This document shows, in pieces, positions 34,880 to 43,978 of a DNA stretch of 64,000 nt. Made by a program: the position numbers and the translations under genes. Position 1 is the stretch's first letter. Each line of letters starts with the position of its first letter. This DNA comes from CAILZL01 sp963791615 (GTDB lineage: Bacteria; Pseudomonadota; Gammaproteobacteria; Steroidobacterales; Steroidobacteraceae): contig CAWBTE010000009.1 in the NCBI GenBank assembly GCA_963791615.1, positions 1 to 64,000 of the forward strand. Reading direction: 5' to 3'. The notes beneath the pieces were generated by a model. The model was given only the letters and a program-made list of their open reading frames with translations, had not been told where the DNA came from and did not search any database.

Positions 34880-36823
34880 ATGCCGATCATCACGCTGCCT
34901 GACGGCAGTCAGCGCAGTTTTCCTTCCGCCGTGACCGTGGCCGAGGTGGCTGCCAGCATCGGCGCGGGCCTTGCCAAGGCTGCTCTGGCGGGCAGGGTGG
35001 ACGGCAGGCTGGTCGATACCTCGTTCCTGATTGAAGCCGATGTGCAGCTGGCCATCGTCACCGAGCGCGATCCCGACGCGCTGGAGATCATTCGTCACTC
35101 CACCGCGCATCTGCTGGCCCAGGCGGTCAAGCAACTGTTTCCCGAAGCGCAGGTCACCATTGGCCCGGTGATCGAAGACGGCTTCTATTATGACTTTGCC
35201 TACAGCCGCGCCTTTACCCCGGATGATCTGGCGGCGATCGAGCAGCGCATGGCCGAACTGGTCAAGGCAGATCACAAAGTCACACGCCGTGAGATGCCGC
35301 GTGATGAAGCTGTCGAGTTCTTCAAAGGTCTGGGTGAGCATTACAAAGCCGAGATCATTGCCAGCATTCCTTCCAATGAGGCGATCAGCCTGTATGGGCA
35401 GGCGGACTGGGTAGACCTGTGTCGCGGTCCACACGTACCCAGCACCGGCAAACTCAAGGCCTTCAAGTTGATGAAGCTGGCCGGCGCTTACTGGCGTGGT
35501 GATTCCAACAACGAGATGTTGCAGCGTATCTACGGTACGGCGTGGACAGATGAGAAGAGTCTGAAGGCTTACCTGACACGGCTGGAAGAAGCCGAGAAGC
35601 GTGATCACCGCAAGATCGCCAAGGCGCTGGATCTGTTTCACATGCAGGAAGAAGCGCCCGGCATGGTGTTCTGGCATGAGCGCGGCTGGCGGATTTATCA
35701 GGCGCTCACTCAATACATGAGCGAGCTGTGGAGCAGTAACGGTTATCGCGAAATCCGTACACCCCAACTGGTGGACCGTTCGCTATGGGAGAAGTCGGGT
35801 CATTGGCAGAACTTTCATGCCGACATGTTCGTTACCGAGTCGGAAAAGAAGGTGTTTGCGGTCAAGCCGATGAACTGCCCCTGTCACATTCAGGTGTACA
35901 ACCAGGGCATCAAGAGTTACCGCGATTTGCCGTACAGATTGGCGGAGTTTGGTTCCTGTCATCGCAATGAGGCATCCGGTGCGCTGCATGGTTTGATGCG
36001 CGTACGCGGCTTCGTGCAGGACGATGCGCATATCTTCTGCATGGAAGAGCAGATTCAGGAGCGAAGCAATGACGTTCATCGACTTATTGCACAAAGTCTA
36101 TGAGGACTTCGGCTTCAAGGAAGTCATTTACAAGCTGGCCACCCGCCCCAAGGAACGTATCGGCTCGGACGAAGTCTGGGATCGTGCGGAAAAGGCATTG
36201 GCCGAGGCGTTGGATGCCCGCAACCTGCCGTGGAGCGAAAAGCCCGGGTGAGGGCGCGTTCTATGGCCCCAAGATCGAATTCACCCTGAAGGACTCCATT
36301 GGCCGGTTCTGGCAATGCGGCACGATTCAGGTGGATTTCTCCATGCCGGGACGACTGGGCGCCGAATATGTGGCCCGCGATGGCAGCAAGCAGGTGCCGG
36401 TCATGTTGCACCGGGCGATCTTCGGCTCGCTGGAGCGTTTCATCGGTATTTTGATCGAGGAGCACGCCGGGCCATTTCCCGTTGTGGCTGGCGCCGGTAC
36501 AGGCGGTATTGATGAATATCACCGATGGCCAGAACGAATACATTGCCAAAGTGGGTGAATTCCTGAAAAATCAGGGGCTTCGCGTAGAAATGGACTTGCG
36601 CAACGAGAAAGTGGGCTTTAAGATTCGCGAACATACGCTGCAGCGCGTCCCCTATCTGTTGGTAGCCGGTGAACGCGAAGCAGGTTCCAATACTCTGGCC
36701 GTGCGCACGCGCAGCGGCAAGGATCTGGGCTCAATCTCCCTGGAGATGCTGGCGCAGAAACTTGCTGAGGAAGTCGCGAGCCGCGGCCGGATTGTTTTGG
36801 ATCAAGTTAAATTAGAGGGTTAA
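34880..36823 (+). CDS. thrS: threonyl-tRNA synthetase (three single-base frameshifts)
   Basis: Charges tRNA-Thr. Starting at the ATG at 34880 are the TGS domain (PIITLPDGSQRSFPSAVTV), the SAD editing domain (IIRHSTAHLLAQAVKQLFPE) and the class II core (GHWQNFHADMF, MNCPCHIQVYNQG, RNEASGALHGLMRVRGF). The frame breaks three times. An extra base at 36062 is followed by EAMTFIDLLHKVYEDFGF. One at 36246-36248 is followed by GEGAFYGPKIEFTLKDSIGR. One at 36481 is followed by LWLAPVQAVLMNITDGQNEY. Removing one base at each gives a normal protein of about 646 residues. An essential gene cannot tolerate this, so sequence error is the likely cause. The stop is 4 bases before infC. Confidence 0.95.
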
Positions 36824-36827
36824 ACGC

Positions 36828-37358
36828 ATCGCTGCTCCAATCACCAACACCAAGCGCATCAAACGCAATGAAGAAATTTCTGCGCCACGCTTGCGTGTTA
36901 TCGACGCCGAAGGTAACCAAGCCGGGGTATTGACCCGATTTGAAGCCCTGCAAATGGCCGAGGTCGCGGGCATGGATCTGGTGGAGATTTCTCCCACCGC
37001 CGATCCGCCAGTGTGCAAAGTGATGGATTTTGGCAAGTTCCTGTTCGAACAGAACAAGAAGGCGCACGCAGCGAAGCGTAACCAGAAGCAGATACAGATC
37101 AAGGAAGTGAAGTTTCGTCCCGGAACGGAAGAAGGCGATTATCAGGTGAAGCTACGTAACCTGATTCGCTTTCTGACGGAAGGGGACAAGGCCAAGATAG
37201 TGTTGCGCTATCGTGGTCGCGAAATGGCTCATCAGGAAATCGGACGTGAGCTTCTGAATCGAGTGCAGCAAGACTTGGCCCAAGTGGGCTCGGTGGAGCA
37301 GTTCCCGATGATGGAAGGTCGACAGATGGTGATGCTGATCGGGCCAAAAAAGAAGTGA
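36828..37358 (+). CDS. infC: translation initiation factor IF-3 with ATC start
   Basis: Binds the 30S subunit and discriminates start codons. The 176-residue protein includes DLVEISPTADPPVCKVMDFG, the linker region KRNQKQIQIKEVKFRPGTEE and VLRYRGREMAHQEIGRELLN, ending IGPKKK. The conserved N-terminus (APITNTKRIKRNEEISAPRL) requires a start upstream of any ATG or GTG. The best candidate is ATC at 36828, with AGAGGG about 8 bases before it. infC is known to start at a rare codon (AUU in Escherichia coli) so that IF-3 represses its own synthesis, and ATC would serve the same control. It follows thrS by 4 bases. Confidence 0.93.
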   Translation: MAAPITNTKRIKRNEEISAPRLRVIDAEGNQAGVLTRFEALQMAEVAGMDLVEISPTADPPVCKVMDFGKFLFEQNKKAHAAKRNQKQIQIKEVKFRPGTEEGDYQVKLRNLIRFLTEGDKAKIVLRYRGREMAHQEIGRELLNRVQQDLAQVGSVEQFPMMEGRQMVMLIGPKKK

Positions 37359-37359
37359 G

Positions 37360-37393
37360 CAACCTTTTCCATCCATAACTGGATGGAGGGTTG
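37360..37393 (+). promoter_or_regulatory. hairpin in infC-rpmI spacer
   Basis: CAACC/GGTTG closes an inner CCATCCA-TAAC-TGGATGG stem immediately after the infC stop. No T-run follows. Its position matches the L20-binding leader region that controls rpmI-rplT in other bacteria, but I cannot show an L20 recognition motif. Confidence 0.45.
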
Positions 37394-37461
37394 TCCCGCC
37401 TTGAGATCTGCGGCTTTCGGGCATGCAGATTGAACAGGCTAAAGAAATCTGGAGTTGTTAC

Positions 37462-37656
37462 ATGCCTAAGTTGAAAACCAACCGGGCAGCGGCGAAGCGT
37501 TTTCGCCCCACTGCCAATGGGTTCAAAAGAGCCCAGTCTCATCGTCGTCACATTCTGACCAAGAAACCCAGCAAGCGTAAGCGTCAGCTGCGGTCACCAA
37601 GCATGGTGTCCAAGCAGGATTTGCCGCGTCTGGATTCCTTGCTGCCTAACATTTAA
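37462..37656 (+). CDS. rpmI: 50S ribosomal protein L35
   Basis: A 64-residue basic protein of the large subunit: PKLKTNRAAAKRFRPTANG, then HILTKKPSKRKRQLR, matching L35 along its whole length. The start at 37462 has TGGAG upstream. It lies in the invariant infC-rpmI-rplT order, 14 bases before rplT. Confidence 0.97.
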   Translation: MPKLKTNRAAAKRFRPTANGFKRAQSHRRHILTKKPSKRKRQLRSPSMVSKQDLPRLDSLLPNI

Positions 37657-37670
37657 GTCGGAGGTGACAC

Positions 37671-38045
37671 ATGGCTCGCGTTAAACGGGGTGTGATTGCT
37701 CGCGCCCGACACAATAAAGTTCTCAAGAAAGCGAAGGGTTACTACAACGCCCGTCGTAAAGTATTCCGTGCTGCCAAGCAGGCGGTCATCAAGGCGGGTC
37801 AATACGCCTATCGTGACCGTCTCGCCAAGAAGCGTGATTTCCGCGCTCTATGGATCACGCGTATCAACGCTGCGGCACGCGTCTATGGCCTGTCCTACAG
37901 CAAGCTGATTGCTGGCATCAATGAAGCCGGACTGGTCATCGACCGCAAGGTTCTGGCCGATCTGGCGATTCACGACACAGTTGCATTTGGTGCGATCGTT
38001 GAGCGCGCCAAGGCAGCTTTGGCAACCGTGAAGGCTGCCGCCTAA
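37671..38045 (+). CDS. rplT: 50S ribosomal protein L20
   Basis: A 124-residue 23S rRNA-binding assembly protein: ARVKRGVIARARHNKVLKKA, then RDFRALWITRINAAARVYGL. It has an excellent ribosome site (GGAGGTGA, 37659-37666). L20 usually represses its own operon at the level of translation. The gene is followed by a palindrome and a terminator before pheS. Confidence 0.98.
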   Translation: MARVKRGVIARARHNKVLKKAKGYYNARRKVFRAAKQAVIKAGQYAYRDRLAKKRDFRALWITRINAAARVYGLSYSKLIAGINEAGLVIDRKVLADLAIHDTVAFGAIVERAKAALATVKAAA

Positions 38046-38060
38046 AAGCTGGGATTTGTC

Positions 38061-38123
38061 GATCCGCAAGCGGATCAACAGAATCAGGCCGCGCCATTCT
38101 GCATGAATTGGCGCGGCTTTTTT
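38061..38123 (+). terminator. rplT terminator / possible pheST attenuator
   Basis: Two hairpins follow rplT. The first is GATCCGC-AA-GCGGATC at 38061-38076. The second is GCCGCGCCA/TGGCGCGGC (38088-38096 with 38109-38117), followed by six T residues. The second is a rho-independent terminator 23 bases before pheS. In Escherichia coli pheST is attenuated at this place using a Phe-rich leader; here no such leader precedes the hairpin, so plain partial termination is the simpler reading. Confidence 0.75.
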
Positions 38124-38145
38124 GTCTTGAGACAGCACGAAGAAA

Positions 38146-39174
38146 ATGACTGATTCATCCAATGACATTCAAACGCTGGTGTCGGCCGCCATAGCTGAGA
38201 TCCAGGCCTGCGCCAGTCTTGCCAGCCTGGATCAGATCCGCGTGCGCCTGCTGGGCAAAAAAGGTGAACTCACCAGTCAATTGAAGAATCTGGGGCAGAT
38301 GGATGCTGAAGCGCGTCGCGCTGCCGGCGCCATCGTCAACACCGCCAAAGAAGAGCTGAGTGTCGCGCTCGATATGCGCCGTGATGCACTCGAATCCGAG
38401 CAGCTGGCGCACAAACTCGCCGCTGAAACCATTGATGTGACCTTGCCGGGTCGCGGTCAAACCATGGGGGGATTGCATCCCGTGACACGGGTGCGGCAAC
38501 GCATCGAACAATTGTTCCGCAATGCAGGATTTTCTGTTGTGGATGGCCCGGAAATCGAAGATGACTGGCACAACTTCGAGGCGCTGAACATTCCCGGCAA
38601 TCATCCTGCGCGCGCCATGCATGATACGTTTTACTTTGGTGATGGTCGCTTGCTGCGCACTCATACCTCGCCGGTGCAGGTGCGGGCCATGCGTGATCAG
38701 GGAGCGCCGTTGTGCGTGATTGCGCCGGGTCGTGTCTATCGTTGTGATTCGGACATGACTCATACGCCCATGTTTCACCAGGTGGAAGGGCTGGTGGTCG
38801 ATGAAAACATCAGCTTCGCCAACCTCAAGGCAGTGCTGCATGATTTCATGAAGGCGTTCTTTGAGACCGATGTCCGCATGCGTCTGCGGCCTTCGTATTT
38901 CCCTTTCACCGAGCCTTCAGCAGAGGTTGATATTTCCTGCGTGTCCTGTGGCGGCAAAGGCTGTCGGGTCTGCAAACAAACTGGCTGGCTGGAAGTGGCT
39001 GGCTGCGGCATGGTGCATCCGAATGTGTTGCGCGCGGTAGGCATTGATCCGGAACGCTACACGGGATACGCGTTTGGCATGGGCGTCGAGCGCCTGACCA
39101 TGCTGCGCTACAAGGTCAACGATATTCGTTTGTATTTCGAGAACGACCTCAATTTCCTGAAGCAGTTCAACTGA
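38146..39174 (+). CDS. pheS: phenylalanyl-tRNA synthetase alpha subunit
   Basis: The 342-residue catalytic subunit. An N-terminal coiled coil (about residues 1-85) leads to the class II core with HPVTRVRQRIEQLFRNAGF, DDWHNFEALNIPGNHPAR, HTSPVQVRAM and GFGMGVERL-type motif 3 (FGMGVERLTMLRYKVNDIR). A CxxC pair occurs in SCVSCGGKGCRVCKQTGW. It is followed 7 bases later by pheT. Confidence 0.97.
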   Translation: MTDSSNDIQTLVSAAIAEIQACASLASLDQIRVRLLGKKGELTSQLKNLGQMDAEARRAAGAIVNTAKEELSVALDMRRDALESEQLAHKLAAETIDVTLPGRGQTMGGLHPVTRVRQRIEQLFRNAGFSVVDGPEIEDDWHNFEALNIPGNHPARAMHDTFYFGDGRLLRTHTSPVQVRAMRDQGAPLCVIAPGRVYRCDSDMTHTPMFHQVEGLVVDENISFANLKAVLHDFMKAFFETDVRMRLRPSYFPFTEPSAEVDISCVSCGGKGCRVCKQTGWLEVAGCGMVHPNVLRAVGIDPERYTGYAFGMGVERLTMLRYKVNDIRLYFENDLNFLKQFN

Positions 39175-39181
39175 AGCAATC

Positions 39182-41557
39182 ATGAAAGTCAGTCTGCAAA
39201 GTTTGTCGCGTTGGGTGGATGTTGGGTATGACATCCCTGCCTTGTCACATGCACTTACCATGGCGGGGCTGGAGATTGAAGGCCAATCCACTGCTGCACC
39301 AGCGATGTCCGGTATTGTGGTTGCTGAAGTGATTGCGACCAGCAAGCACCCCGACGCTGAGAAGTTGTCGGTATGCCGGGTCAATGATGGCCAACAGGAA
39401 ATCCAGATTGTATGTGGCGCCAGCAATGTACGTGCTGGCATCAAGGTGCCGCTGGCAACCGTTGGCGCAAAGTTACCAGGCGGAATGGAAATCAAGGCAG
39501 CCAGACTGCGCGGTGTCGAGTCTTTCGGCATGCTGTGTTCCGCAAAAGAGCTGGGCCTTGCTGAAGAAAGTCAGGGCCTGCTCGAATTACCTGCGGACTT
39601 GAAGGCGGGTGAGGATCTGGTCAAGGCGCTTGCGCTGGATGATGTGATTTTCGAGATCAATCTGACACCCAATCGCGGTGATTGCATGAGCGTGCTGGGA
39701 GTGGCGCGTGAAGTGGCGGCACAACGCAGTGTTGCGCTGAATGTTCCTGCGCAAGCCCGGGCGGAGGCAGCGCATGCACAGGTTTTCCCTGTGCGCATCG
39801 AATCAACTGGCTGCGGCAAATTCGTCAGTCGACTTATCAAGGGCATCACACCCGCTGCCCGGTCACCATGGTGGCTGCAGGAGCGCCTGCGTCGCGCCGG
39901 AGTGCGTTCCATTAACGCCATTGTGGACATTACCAACTATGTGTTGCTGGAACTGGGTCAGCCCATGCATGCCTATGATTTGGGCAAGTTGCAGGGTGGT
40001 ATCGTGGTTCGACAGGCGGTGCATGAAGAACAATTGACGTTGCTTGATGGCAAATCAATCAAACTGACCGACGATATTCTGGTCATCGCCGATCGACAAA
40101 ATGTACTCGGCATGGCCGGTGTCATGGGCGGACTGGATACCGCCATCAGCGATAGCACAACCGATGTATTGCTTGAGGTTGCGTTTTTCGAACCGGATGC
40201 CATCGCCGGGCGTGGTCGCCGTTTCGGTCTGGTGACAGATGCTTCACAGCGATTTGAACGAGGGGTCGATTTCAATCTGCAAGAGCGCGCCATGGAGCTT
40301 GCTACCGAGCTGGTTCTGCAGTGCGCAGGCGGAACAGCGGGGCCGACGCAAGTCACCGTAGGCACAGCAGGAACCACACATCCCCGGCGTAATGCCATTG
40401 CTTTGCGTCATGCCCGGCTTGGCAGGGTTCTGGGCCACGATATTTCGCGTAGTGAAGTAGAGCGCATCATTACCGGTTTGGGAATGCAGGCAGAAGCCAC
40501 TGCGGATGCTTCGGGTTGGCACATCACGCCGCCCAGTTGGCGTTTCGATCTCGCCATTGAAGAAGATCTGATCGAAGAGATCGCGCGCATCTACGGATAC
40601 GACCGGATTCCCGCTACACCGGCCATGGCCAGACAACGGCCGAGCGTTCTGACCGAGACGCGGATCCCGCTGGAGCGTGTTGCTCAGGCACTGGTGGATC
40701 GCGGCTATCAGGAAGCCATTACTTACAGTTTCACTGATCCCACCATTCAGCGGGCGCTGTTTCCCGATACTCCGGCACTGGTTTTGAGCAATCCGATCTC
40801 GGCTGAGCTGGGCGTCATGCGCCTGTCCCTCTGGCCCGGGTTGATACAGGCCGTGCTGCATAACCAGAAGCGACAGCAACCGCGTGTTCGGCTGTTTGAA
40901 ACGGGCAGACGGTTTTCAGCTGATGGCCGACATGAGACTGCGGTTATTGCCGGTGTGGTGGGCGGCACCCTGGTCAGCAAGCAATGGGGTACGCAACCCG
41001 TCCAGGCAGATTTTTATGATGCCAAAGCAGATGTCGAATCTTTGCTGACACTGACCGGGCAAGTGGATGAGTTCACGATCGAGGCAGCACAGCATCCGGC
41101 ATTGCATCCAGGTCAGTCAGCGCACATTCTGCGGCGAGGCCAGGTAGTGGGTTGGCTGGGTGCATTGAGTCCAGCGCTGGTCAAGTCATTGGATATGGTC
41201 TATCCGGTGTTCGTATTCGAGCTTCAGATAAATTTTTGCTTTGTTTCGCAACTGCCAGAATATAAAGAGATATCAAAATTTCCAATGGTGCGCCGGGACT
41301 TGGCATTGGTGGTCAATGAGGAGCTGCAATTCAGTCATCTGGCTGCTGCTGTACGGGAATCAGCCGGTCCCTTGCTTAAAGACGTCGGGATTTTTGACGT
41401 TTATCAAGGCGAAGGCTTGGAGAAAGGCAAGAAAAGCATAGCCTTAGGAATTAATTTGCAGGATACTTCGCGAACACTCAATGATGCTGAGGTCGACACT
41501 GCAATGAAGCGGATCGTCGAACATCTGGCGCAACGATTGGATGCAAGACTTCGATAA
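39182..41557 (+). CDS. pheT: phenylalanyl-tRNA synthetase beta subunit
   Basis: The 791-residue tRNA-binding and editing subunit. In order: the EMAP-like tRNA-binding domain (KHPDAEKLSVCRVNDGQQEI), the B3/B4 editing region (NAIVDITNYVLLELGQPMHA), B5 (RYERGVD-like RFERGVDFNLQERAMELAT) and a C-terminal anticodon-binding fold (KFPMVRRDLALVVNEELQFS). Length and motifs are normal. It is co-transcribed with pheS and followed by ihfA 21 bases on. Confidence 0.97.
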   Translation: MKVSLQSLSRWVDVGYDIPALSHALTMAGLEIEGQSTAAPAMSGIVVAEVIATSKHPDAEKLSVCRVNDGQQEIQIVCGASNVRAGIKVPLATVGAKLPGGMEIKAARLRGVESFGMLCSAKELGLAEESQGLLELPADLKAGEDLVKALALDDVIFEINLTPNRGDCMSVLGVAREVAAQRSVALNVPAQARAEAAHAQVFPVRIESTGCGKFVSRLIKGITPAARSPWWLQERLRRAGVRSINAIVDITNYVLLELGQPMHAYDLGKLQGGIVVRQAVHEEQLTLLDGKSIKLTDDILVIADRQNVLGMAGVMGGLDTAISDSTTDVLLEVAFFEPDAIAGRGRRFGLVTDASQRFERGVDFNLQERAMELATELVLQCAGGTAGPTQVTVGTAGTTHPRRNAIALRHARLGRVLGHDISRSEVERIITGLGMQAEATADASGWHITPPSWRFDLAIEEDLIEEIARIYGYDRIPATPAMARQRPSVLTETRIPLERVAQALVDRGYQEAITYSFTDPTIQRALFPDTPALVLSNPISAELGVMRLSLWPGLIQAVLHNQKRQQPRVRLFETGRRFSADGRHETAVIAGVVGGTLVSKQWGTQPVQADFYDAKADVESLLTLTGQVDEFTIEAAQHPALHPGQSAHILRRGQVVGWLGALSPALVKSLDMVYPVFVFELQINFCFVSQLPEYKEISKFPMVRRDLALVVNEELQFSHLAAAVRESAGPLLKDVGIFDVYQGEGLEKGKKSIALGINLQDTSRTLNDAEVDTAMKRIVEHLAQRLDARLR

Positions 41558-41578
41558 ATAAGTCCGAGACGAATAACA

Positions 41579-41881
41579 ATGGCGGCACTTACCAAGGCAG
41601 AAATCGCAGAGGCGCTGTTTGACCAGTTGGGGTTGAACAAACGCGAAGCTCGCGAGCTGATTGATACCTTTTTCGAGGAAATTCGCACTGCCTTGTCCAA
41701 TGGCGAGCAGGTGAAGCTATCCAGCTTCGGAAATTTTGACTTGCGCGACAAGAACCAGCGCCCCGGCCGCAACCCCAAGACGGGCGAAGAAATACCCATC
41801 AGTGCGCGACGCGTAGTGACGTTCCGCCCCGGCCAGAAGCTCAAGGCTCGAGTAGAAGCGTATGTTGGAACCCGCGAATAA
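41579..41881 (+). CDS. ihfA: integration host factor alpha subunit
   Basis: A 100-residue DNA-bending nucleoid protein. It begins LTKAEIAEALFDQLGLNKRE and contains the beta-arm motif GRNPKTGEEIPISARRVVTF, with the IHF-type RPGRNPKTG tip. Its position after pheT is the standard gammaproteobacterial arrangement. The last 20 bases overlap the next gene. Confidence 0.97.
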   Translation: MAALTKAEIAEALFDQLGLNKREARELIDTFFEEIRTALSNGEQVKLSSFGNFDLRDKNQRPGRNPKTGEEIPISARRVVTFRPGQKLKARVEAYVGTRE

Positions 41882-42218
41882 CAACGAGTTACCGCCGATT
41901 CCTGGCAAACGCTACTTCACGATTGGTGAGGTGAGCGAGCTGTGCGCGGTCAAGCCGCATGTGTTGAGATACTGGGAACAGGAGTTCGAACAACTCAGTC
42001 CGGTCAAGCGGCGGGGCAATCGCCGCTATTACCAGCGTCAGGATGTGCTGGTGATCCGACAGATCAGAAGTCTGTTATATGACCAAGGGTTCACGATTGG
42101 TGGCGCACGTAATCGCCTGGAAGGCGAGGAAGCTCGCGATGATGCAACTCAGACCCAGCAAGTCGTGAGGCAGTTGCGTACCGAGCTTGAAGATATCCTG
42201 AAAATTCTGCGCCGATAA
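41862..42218 (+). CDS. MerR-family transcriptional regulator
   Basis: A 118-residue DNA-binding protein. The winged-helix motif is RYFTIGEVSELCAVKPHVLR, followed by YWEQEFEQLSPVKRRGNRRY; the rest is a short dimerisation helix (RQLRTELEDILKILRR). There is no metal-binding cysteine pair or ligand domain. It overlaps ihfA by 20 bases in another frame, an arrangement conserved in gammaproteobacteria. The target genes are unknown. Confidence 0.92.
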   Translation: MLEPANNNELPPIPGKRYFTIGEVSELCAVKPHVLRYWEQEFEQLSPVKRRGNRRYYQRQDVLVIRQIRSLLYDQGFTIGGARNRLEGEEARDDATQTQQVVRQLRTELEDILKILRR

Positions 42219-42241
42219 AGCGTACGCCACAGATAAATATC

Positions 42242-42270
42242 TTTTAGGCATCGGGCGCTTCCGCTATGAT
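42242..42270 (+). promoter_or_regulatory. tRNA-Pro promoter
   Basis: A -10 hexamer TATGAT at 42265-42270 with a weak -35 (TTTTAG, 42242-42247) at 17 bases, and a GC-rich discriminator (TCGCGCCCCG) after it, about 50 bases upstream of tRNA-Pro. Confidence 0.5.
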
Positions 42271-42318
42271 TCGCGCCCCGCGTGACCTGAGGTTGAAATA
42301 CCCGGGGCATCGGCCGGT

Positions 42319-42395
42319 CGGGACGTGGCGCAGCCTGGTAGCGCACTTGCATGGGGTGCAAGGGGTCGGAGGTTCAAATCCTCTCGTCCCGACCA
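42319..42395 (+). tRNA. tRNA-Pro (GGG)
   Basis: A 77-base cloverleaf with acceptor CGGGACG/CGTCCCG, D-arm GCGCAGCCTGGTAGCGC, anticodon stem CTTGC/GCAAG with loop ATGGGGT (anticodon GGG), T-arm AGGTTCAAATCCT and encoded CCA. Its place after ihfA-merR is the usual one in this group. Confidence 0.97.
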
Positions 42396-42547
42396 ATCCG
42401 ATTTTTCATTCCCGCATCAGCAGCGAAGCTCCATTCGCCTGATTACCAATACCCGTCTGACAATGATGACGCTTGTAAGCGGCCCTCAGACAAGTAGACT
42501 CACAGATCTGCACATAATATTCGGTATAGATCAGGGGTTTCGGCAGC

Positions 42548-43849
42548 GTGTCAGAAAGCACAGCGCATGACGCTTGGGAAGAGGAGGTGCTGGCCACTTG
42601 GGGGCTGAGCACGTCACCGTTTTCCGAAGTAACCGCTGATCAGAGCTTTTTCCCTGGTGAACAATACTTGCGTGCGCTGGATTTCATGCGGCGCGTGTTG
42701 TGTTCACAGGTTTCTGCGGGAGTGCTGACTGGCGAAAAAGGTGTTGGCAAGAGCTTGCTGGTCAGGTTGTTTCTGGCCAGCCTGGACGACCGCATTCTGG
42801 TTGCCCATGTGCAGCGAACTGATCTGGCGCCGCGCGACTTCCTGTTCGAGATATTGCGACAGTTTGGTGTGGAGCTGGATCGCGAGGATCGTACCGATCG
42901 CCGTCTGGTTCTGGAACGGTATTTGTCGCATCAGGCAAGTAATGGCCGCATCTGCCTGTTAATTATAGAAAATGCGCAAAGCATGCAGCCCTTGGTGCTT
43001 GAGGAATTACGCTTCATTGCCTCACTCGAATCCGAAGGGATTCGACTGATCAAACTGCTCCTGTTGGGGCACCCGCAGCTGAATCGGGTGGTGGACTCGC
43101 CGCGTCTTAACAAGCTGGTGCCCAGTGGTGTACCGCGCGTCAGCATCGGTGGGTTGTCTGAAGATCAGTTGGCCAACTACGTGGCTCACCGCTTGCGTGC
43201 GGCAGGTGCGACTGACCCTGATCATGTCTTGCCACACACGCTGATTACCTTGTTGTACCAGCTGTCTAATGGTGTGCCTGCAACGGTTAACCATATTTGC
43301 AGCCGTGCGCTGGCTGTTGCCGCCGTCGAAGGCCTCAGCGCCATCAATGAACAGTCGGTACTGACCGCTGCATTGCAGCTCGGGATGGCGGTGCCCTCGG
43401 CCGAGTTCACTACGGATTTTCCGACTGAATACACCACCGACACACAGCAGGCCTTGCTGCTGGTTTCGATGCGGGGTGGTGTTGATGATGTGCAGCCTCT
43501 GCTGCTGCAACGGATGTTGATCGGTCGCAGTGAACTGGCAGACATCAGGATCGACAGCGCCTTTGTCAGTCGTTACCACGCATTGATTGTTCGTGAGCCA
43601 GGGCAGGACTTGCTGGTTGACCTGGGCAGCACCAATGGAGTTCTGGTGAATTCGAACCGGGTGGTGCGTCGTGTGCTGCAGCATCGTGATCTGATTCAGA
43701 TCGGTCCGGTGCGTATCACCTATCTCAACCCCGAACTGTCTGCGCCGGTTGTCACCGACAGTTCGGAGACGCTCAGTTTTTCCCGAACCGGCGCAGCCAA
43801 TAACGAACATTCCGTGTTCGCATTTGGCAGGTTCAATGAATCCAGCTGA
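42548..43849 (+). CDS. ExeA/GspA-type AAA ATPase fused to FHA domain
   Basis: A 433-residue protein starting at a GTG. The N-terminal ATPase resembles ExeA/GspA: Walker A GEKGVGKS at residues 62-69, Walker B CLLIIENAQ at 136-144, and the C-terminal lid region HICSRALAVAAVEG. The C-terminal part (about residues 318-394) is an FHA domain: GRSELADIRIDSAFVSRYHA with the conserved GR and S-x-x-H, and LGSTNGVLVN. FHA domains bind phosphothreonine, so ATPase assembly may be tuned by a Ser/Thr kinase. No type II secretion gene or kinase is nearby. No transmembrane or peptidoglycan-binding domain is visible, unlike classical ExeA. Confidence 0.88.
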   Translation: MSESTAHDAWEEEVLATWGLSTSPFSEVTADQSFFPGEQYLRALDFMRRVLCSQVSAGVLTGEKGVGKSLLVRLFLASLDDRILVAHVQRTDLAPRDFLFEILRQFGVELDREDRTDRRLVLERYLSHQASNGRICLLIIENAQSMQPLVLEELRFIASLESEGIRLIKLLLLGHPQLNRVVDSPRLNKLVPSGVPRVSIGGLSEDQLANYVAHRLRAAGATDPDHVLPHTLITLLYQLSNGVPATVNHICSRALAVAAVEGLSAINEQSVLTAALQLGMAVPSAEFTTDFPTEYTTDTQQALLLVSMRGGVDDVQPLLLQRMLIGRSELADIRIDSAFVSRYHALIVREPGQDLLVDLGSTNGVLVNSNRVVRRVLQHRDLIQIGPVRITYLNPELSAPVVTDSSETLSFSRTGAANNEHSVFAFGRFNESS

Positions 43850-43978
43850 CCTGCGTCGAACTGCCTGATCCAGCGCGACTTTATGGCTTGCCGGCAGCGA
43901 ACGCTGCCAGTAGAGTGTCGCGTCCTGCGCAACCCCTGACCGGTGCGCAATTCCGTGCAGTTATCAAGAGAACAAGCT

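Noticed and set aside
34880..36823. Programmed frameshifting in thrS
   Set aside because: Three separate sites, no slippery heptamers, and the same one-base pattern in five other unrelated genes make sequence error far more likely.
38104..38154. A pheM-like leader peptide (NWRGFFVLRQHEEND) before pheS
   Set aside because: Its two Phe codons fall in the T-run of the terminator, after the hairpin, so it could not control that hairpin as in pheST attenuation; it overlaps the pheS start and is probably chance.
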